DNA from: DASSQJ01 sp963726295
GTDB taxonomy: Bacteria > Actinomycetota > Actinomycetes > Actinomycetales > Dermatophilaceae
Reading direction: 5' to 3'
Assembly (NCBI GenBank): GCA_963726295.1
Contig: CAVSBW010000009.1
Span: 1 to 64,000 of the forward strand
DNA length: 64,000 nt
Of the stretch, positions 60,246 through 64,000 are shown piece after piece. The position numbers and the translations under genes were made by a program. The number at the start of each line of letters is the position of its first letter. Within the stretch, counting starts at the first letter, position 1. The notes beneath the pieces are model-generated. The model saw only the letters and a program-made list of their open reading frames with translations, made no database searches and was not told the DNA's origin.

Positions 60246-60893
60246 GTGATCCGAACCGACCTACTCATCTCCGCACCATGCTTCCTCATGGGGCTGCGCC
60301 GCGTGCTCACCGACTCCGGGATCCGCATCGTCGGCGTCCGCACGTCGCTCGCCGAGGAGCCGTCCTGGCTCGCCGACGCCGCCCTCATCGACGCAGACGT
60401 CATGCCGGGGCCCGACCTCGCACCGATCGCCGAGACCGCCCGGACCATGTCGGTCCTCGTGCTCACCAACAAGATCGCCCACAACGAGGACACGTACCTG
60501 CGCGCCGGGGCGACCGGCGTGGTGAACAAGAGCGCGGCCGCCACGGACATCGTCGAGGCGATCCAGCGGTGCACGTCCGCCACGTGCGGCTGCCCGACCC
60601 CCGTCTCCGCGAATCCCACCCCGGCGGCGGTGGACGACCCGGCGCCCGATGCGCTCCCACAGCACCAGCTGTCCGAGCGCGAGTCGCAGGTGCTGCGCCA
60701 GATCGCGCACGGCCTCACCCACGGACAGGTCGCGAACCGACTGGGGATCAGCCCGCACACCGTCGACACCTACGTGAAGCGGATCCGCGCCAAGCTGGGC
60801 GTCGGCAACAAGGCCGAGCTCACCCGGGCCGCCCTCCTCGGGCGGATCGTGCTGGCCCCCGACGCCAACGCCGCGGCAGGCAGCGGCCCGTGA
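60246..60893 (+). CDS. LuxR/NarL-type regulator with a pseudo-receiver domain
   Basis: A 215-residue protein from GTG 60246. Residues about 1-115 have a receiver-like fold, but the N-terminal acidic pair of response regulators is replaced (LLISAPCFL) and the phosphorylation region reads ALIDADVMPG with shifted spacing. Residues 142-200 are a clear LuxR HTH (LSERESQVLRQIAHGLTHGQ, ISPHTVDTYVKRI). Atypical receivers of this sort sense ligands or act without phosphorylation in antibiotic clusters. It is probably the cluster-situated activator and is encoded upstream of the aminotransferase gene. Confidence 0.83.
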   Translation: MIRTDLLISAPCFLMGLRRVLTDSGIRIVGVRTSLAEEPSWLADAALIDADVMPGPDLAPIAETARTMSVLVLTNKIAHNEDTYLRAGATGVVNKSAAATDIVEAIQRCTSATCGCPTPVSANPTPAAVDDPAPDALPQHQLSERESQVLRQIAHGLTHGQVANRLGISPHTVDTYVKRIRAKLGVGNKAELTRAALLGRIVLAPDANAAAGSGP

Positions 60894-60957
60894 GGTCGGC
60901 GCCGGCCCTCGGGCCGCCGTCCGGCTCCCCCGTTCCCGCCGGGTCGCTGGCCACACG

Positions 60958-62139
60958 ATGATCCTCAACCAGCGCGTCCGTGCCACCGCCGACTCGCCCA
61001 TCGGGGCGACCTTCGAGCTGCTCGAGCACTGTCCCGCGGACGTCCTCGACCTCGCCCAGGCAGCGCCCACGTACCCGCCTGCGCCCGAGGTCGTCGAGCG
61101 CGTCGTCGCCGTTGCCCGCGGGCCGCACGGCGCCGAGTACTGCGATATCGCAGGCCTACCGACCCTCCGCGAGGCCTTCGCCGCCGAGCTCGCGACCGCG
61201 TACATCGGTGACGTGCGGCCCGAGCAGGTCGCCGTCACCGCGGGGTGCAACCAGGCCTTCTGCCTCGCCCTGACCGCCATCGCCGACCCCGGCGACGAGG
61301 TCGTCCTCACCCTCCCGTTCTACTTCAACCACGACATGTGGCTGCGGATGTCCGGCCTCGTCCCGCGCTACCTCGAACCCGGCCCCGACCTCACCCCCTC
61401 CGCGGCCGGCCTCGAGCGGGTCATTACCGAGCGCACCCGCGCCGTCGTCGTCGTGACGCCAGGGAACCCCACGGGGTTGACGCTGGGCCGCGCCCGCCTG
61501 CGCGAGCTGCTGGAGGTGGCCCGTCGCCACGGTGTCGCCCTGGTCCTCGACGAGACGTACCGGTCGTTCCGTGACACCGAGGAACCCCCCCACGACCTGT
61601 TCGCCGACCCGGAGTGGGCGGACACGCTCGTCAGCCTGCACAGCTTCTCCAAGGACCTCGCCCTTCCTGGGTACCGCGTCGGCGCCCTCGTCGCGTCCGC
61701 CGCCATGCAGTGGCAGGTCGCGAAGGTGCTCGACTGCGTCGCGATCTGCGCCCCCCGGGTCGGGCAGGAAGCGGCGCTCGCCGGACTGGAGTCGGCCGGG
61801 CCCTGGCGCGCGGCCCGCGCCGCCGAGCTGGCCGAGCGACGCGGCGCCCTGGCTGCTGCCCTGGAGCCACGGCCCGGCGGGTTCGAGCTCCTCGGCCTCG
61901 GCGGCTTCTTCGCCTGGGTGCGACACCCGTTCGGGACCCGGGAGACGGAGGAGGTCTGCCGGGGGCTGGCGGTCGAGCACGGCGTCCTGGTCGTGCCGGG
62001 AACGGCCTTCCTTCCCGACGACCGCGCCACCGTGCGGGTCAGCGTGAGCAACTTGGCGCCGGCCGATGTCCCCGAGCTCGCCGGACGGCTGGCCGCGGCC
62101 GGGGTGGGCTCCGACCTCGCCGGCGCGGGCCGTCAGTAG
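60958..62139 (+). CDS. Class I/II aminotransferase, possibly MppQ-like
   Basis: A 393-residue fold type I PLP aminotransferase. Landmarks are the PLP-phosphate segment TAGCNQAF (about 94-101), GNPTG (169-173), D198-E-T-Y201, and the Schiff-base K232 in HSFSKDLALPGYRVG. Three arginine-modifying genes cluster here (this one, a hydroxylase, an MppP-like oxidase). In enduracididine pathways MppQ transaminates the keto acid made after MppP, so an MppQ-like role is attractive but not proven by motif. The 3' end overlaps the convergent hydroxylase gene by 7 bp. Confidence 0.8.
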   Translation: MILNQRVRATADSPIGATFELLEHCPADVLDLAQAAPTYPPAPEVVERVVAVARGPHGAEYCDIAGLPTLREAFAAELATAYIGDVRPEQVAVTAGCNQAFCLALTAIADPGDEVVLTLPFYFNHDMWLRMSGLVPRYLEPGPDLTPSAAGLERVITERTRAVVVVTPGNPTGLTLGRARLRELLEVARRHGVALVLDETYRSFRDTEEPPHDLFADPEWADTLVSLHSFSKDLALPGYRVGALVASAAMQWQVAKVLDCVAICAPRVGQEAALAGLESAGPWRAARAAELAERRGALAAALEPRPGGFELLGLGGFFAWVRHPFGTRETEEVCRGLAVEHGVLVVPGTAFLPDDRATVRVSVSNLAPADVPELAGRLAAAGVGSDLAGAGRQ

Positions 62140-63218
62140 ACGACGCGGTCCTCCGGCGCCCGTCGCCAGGCCCGTGACCCCCGCAGGTTCCCCGTAATGT
62201 TGAGGCGCTTGAGCCAGCGGTCCGAGCCGTCGTAACGGGCGCGGAACGAGGCCCGGCCGTGAACCGCCCGGAAGTTGTCGAGGAACGCGATGTCACCCGG
62301 CCGCAGGACCAGGCCCCTCAGGTTGGCCTCGATCTGACCGCACAGACCGTCGAACGCCTCTCGGGACCGACGCGACCACCCATCGGTCGGCATGTGGTAA
62401 GGGTCGAGCGCCGTGTACGGGTCGTGCCGGTCCCCGAAGAGCACGGGGCGCTTCACCGGGTCGTCGTTCCACGACTGGATGAGCTCGGCGCTGCGGGCGC
62501 GGAGCCGGTCGACCGTGGGGTCGCCGGTGGAGCGGCTCAGGTCGGCCCGGTGGGAGTTGTCCGGCATCTGCGTGAACTCCGGCTCGAAAAGGGCCTCGAC
62601 GTCGACCCGGGACCAGTCGACGTCGCGGGTGTCGCAGACGAGCGTCGCGACGTCGTCGGGGTTGCGCAGGCACATCAGTGCGACGTAGTCGCCCCGGCAC
62701 GGATGGAAGGCATCCTCGGTGTGCCAGGACAGGTGCTGGAGGCTGTTCGAGCCGATCTCCTCGTACTCGTGGCCATGGATGGGCAGCACGTCGTGCATGA
62801 TCCGGCCGTCCTGCTGCGTGGCCCAGCCGAAGACGTCGCCGAGCACGGATCCGCAGAGGAGGAAGAAGACCTCGCGGGTGAGGACCGGCGAGGAGTACTG
62901 GCTGTCCCGCCAGTGCGCGGGTGTCGCACCGAGCGCGGCGTCGTCGACATCAAGGCCGGACACGAGGCACACCGCAGCCGGCTCCCGGAGCCGGAAGTCC
63001 TCGAGGAACTGCACCAGCCGCGGCGGCAGTCCGAGCGCGAGCTGCCGCGCGCGGCGGTGCAGCTCTGTGTCCTCGATCGTCTCGAACTCGCGGGCCAGGC
63101 GCGCCAGCAACGGGACGAGGGCGCGGTTGTCCTCGGCCGAGAGGACGAAGCGATACGAGGCAATCGCGGGCGGGGCGACCGCGACCGGGAGCTCCGAGGC
63201 ATCGAGGAGTCTAGCCAC
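62133..63218 (-). CDS. vioC-like: Arginine beta-hydroxylase-like Fe/2-oxoglutarate enzyme (VioC/OrfP/MppO family)
   Basis: A 361-residue clavaminate-synthase-like oxygenase. I use GTG 63218 because upstream sequence in this frame (to ATG 63287) is Arg-rich and unlike the family. Landmarks are GDVFGWATQQDGR, LSWH166-T-E168-DAF (iron His and Glu), LRNPD, FLDNFRAVH320GR (second iron His) and RYDGSDRWLKR (2-oxoglutarate Arg). These match VioC and OrfP, which make 3-hydroxy-arginine, and MppO, which hydroxylates enduracididine. With the VioD-like gene at 19646 it completes capreomycidine formation; next to the MppP-like gene it could instead be MppO-like. Confidence 0.88.
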   Translation of the reverse strand: MARLLDASELPVAVAPPAIASYRFVLSAEDNRALVPLLARLAREFETIEDTELHRRARQLALGLPPRLVQFLEDFRLREPAAVCLVSGLDVDDAALGATPAHWRDSQYSSPVLTREVFFLLCGSVLGDVFGWATQQDGRIMHDVLPIHGHEYEEIGSNSLQHLSWHTEDAFHPCRGDYVALMCLRNPDDVATLVCDTRDVDWSRVDVEALFEPEFTQMPDNSHRADLSRSTGDPTVDRLRARSAELIQSWNDDPVKRPVLFGDRHDPYTALDPYHMPTDGWSRRSREAFDGLCGQIEANLRGLVLRPGDIAFLDNFRAVHGRASFRARYDGSDRWLKRLNITGNLRGSRAWRRAPEDRVVY

Positions 63219-63518
63219 ACTCCGAGCATGCCGCTCGCGCGTCCGGAGCGTCGGTCCCCCAATGGTGGGACGCCTCCTCCCGGACACCGCGACCTACGGT
63301 CGGCGTACCTGCCACCGCCGTCCGGACCGACGGCCGAGAGCGACCGCACGCGACGCACCCTCCGGTGCCCCGGGCCACGCCACGGACCCGGACGAGGCCC
63401 CGGTGACGCCGGACCGGTCCCCCTTAGCGGGGACGGTCGCCCCGGGACGTCCCGCCATAGTGTCGCGGCACGCCCTCCCCGACCCCGTGGCCCTCGATCG
63501 CCCGGAAGGATGCCAGTG
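63219..63518. promoter_or_regulatory. Divergent promoter region between the vioC-like and mppP-like genes
   Basis: A 300-bp spacer between divergent starts. The right end holds the ribosome binding site of the mppP-like gene (GGAAGGA, about 8 nt before ATG 63519). No coding sequence or RNA gene is convincing, and no operator palindrome stands out. Confidence 0.45.
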
Positions 63519-64000
63519 ATGAGCCTGATGCAGGTCTCCAACCTCACGACTATGGAGGTCGACGCGCTGACCGACCTCGACGGCAGCCTCAACCTCACCG
63601 ACGGGCACGCCCGGCTCCACCTCACGGAGGAGCAGGCCGCAATCGTCGCGAACATCCCGGAGATGTTCGGCGTCGCCTCGACGCGGCCCTTCCCCGCCAT
63701 CGAGTCCGAGGCCCACGCAGCGTTCCTCTACGCCGTCGGCCAGCACAGCGCGCCGGTCGGCACCGGGCGGATCCTCAGCTGCTACTCCTCGACCCTCGCG
63801 ACGGACATCGTCGCCCGTGCCCTGCCGGCGGGCGCCCGGGTCGCCGTCCTCCACCCGACCTTCGACAACATCGCCGACCTGCTGGTCACCCGCGGCCTGT
63901 CCCTCGAGCCGTTCTCCGAGGAGGCCCTCCTCGCCATGGACTGGCCCGGTCCGCCGGTGAGCGTCATCGTCGTCACGCACCCGAACAACCCGACCGGGCT
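63519..64000 (+). CDS. mppP-like: MppP-like PLP-dependent L-arginine oxidase, 5' part
   Basis: An ATG at 63519 opens a frame running off the right edge (160 codons visible). The protein matches MppP from enduracididine/mannopeptimycin pathways, as I recall it: NLTTMEV, TDGHARL, IESEAHAAFL, GRILSCYSSTLATDIVARAL, VAVLHPTFDNIADLL and HPNNPTG. The residues shown to matter in MppP (a Thr and Glu three apart, then a His) are T10, E13 and H30 here. MppP uses PLP and oxygen to convert L-arginine to 4-hydroxy-2-ketoarginine. The catalytic lysine lies beyond the window. It implies an enduracididine-type or 4-hydroxyarginine-type residue. Confidence 0.87.
   Translation, partial: MSLMQVSNLTTMEVDALTDLDGSLNLTDGHARLHLTEEQAAIVANIPEMFGVASTRPFPAIESEAHAAFLYAVGQHSAPVGTGRILSCYSSTLATDIVARALPAGARVAVLHPTFDNIADLLVTRGLSLEPFSEEALLAMDWPGPPVSVIVVTHPNNPTG

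Noticed and set aside
60091..60249. 52-codon ORF ending in a GTGA overlap with the LuxR gene
   Set aside because: Coupled stop/start is attractive, but there is no clear ribosome binding site and the peptide has no recognisable features; kept only as a note in the regulatory region.
1..64000. CRISPR arrays, tRNA or rRNA genes, insertion sequences
   Set aside because: No short regularly spaced repeats other than the NRPS module duplication, no tRNA-like or rRNA segments, and no transposase reading frames were seen.

Overview
The window comes from a very GC-rich actinobacterium. The evidence is the G/C-dominated third codon positions, frequent GTG starts, dense 4-bp ATGA/GTGA overlaps, and actinobacterial-type Tad/Flp secretion genes. 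The genus cannot be fixed from the sequence. I found no rRNA, tRNA, CRISPR array or transposase.

Left part (about 1-12835). A tightly packed leftward operon (7611 to 1) encodes a Tad/Flp-type assembly system: lipoprotein, secreted protein, SAF-domain protein, MinD-like protein, CpaF/TadA ATPase, TadB, TadC and several TadE-type pseudopilins, the last one cut by the window edge. Next to it lie an XRE regulator, a second HTH protein, a pseudo-M48 membrane protein and two unrecognised proteins. This looks like accessory DNA, possibly a plasmid or integrative element; that is inference.

Right part (about 13215-64000). A large nonribosomal peptide cluster is arranged as alternating leftward and rightward operons. 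(1) 13215-20782, leftward: capreomycidine-synthase-like PLP enzyme (VioD type), C-A-T-E* NRPS, luciferase-like monooxygenase and flavin reductase. (2) 20987-37959, rightward: MbtH, type II thioesterase, a C-A-T-C-A-T-TE NRPS built from two nearly identical serine modules, a C-T-methyltransferase protein with no A domain, FkbM methyltransferase, MFS exporter, half-C-A-T protein and P450. (3) 37923-44873, leftward: A-T-TE with a proline-like code, a SyrB2-like protein with an odd H-x-V iron site, a haem-oxygenase-like diiron protein, a membrane desaturase, a PhzF-like protein and a thioesterase with a Cys nucleophile. (4) 45108-50265, rightward: C-domain fragment, A(Gly)-T-C* and a second MFS exporter. 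(5) 50243-54273, leftward: stand-alone A(Thr), carrier protein, SyrB2-type halogenase and SyrC/CmaE-type aminoacyl shuttle, matching the syringomycin 4-chlorothreonine system. (6) 54385-55814, rightward: a second carrier protein and a second SyrC-like shuttle. (7) 55822-59898, leftward: a degenerate SDR, then a T*-C-A*-T protein whose adenylation domain has lost its core motifs. (8) 60246-64000: a LuxR-type pseudo-receiver regulator, an aminotransferase, a VioC/OrfP/MppO-type arginine hydroxylase and, cut by the right edge, an MppP-type arginine oxidase.

Taken together, the cluster should make a peptide containing serine, glycine, a chlorinated threonine and one or more cyclised arginines (capreomycidine and/or an enduracididine-type residue), with further unusual residues made by the group-3 enzymes. 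Two modules that cannot activate their own amino acid (C-T-MT and T*-C-A*-T) match in number the two SyrC-like shuttles. I recognise no known product with this gene set.
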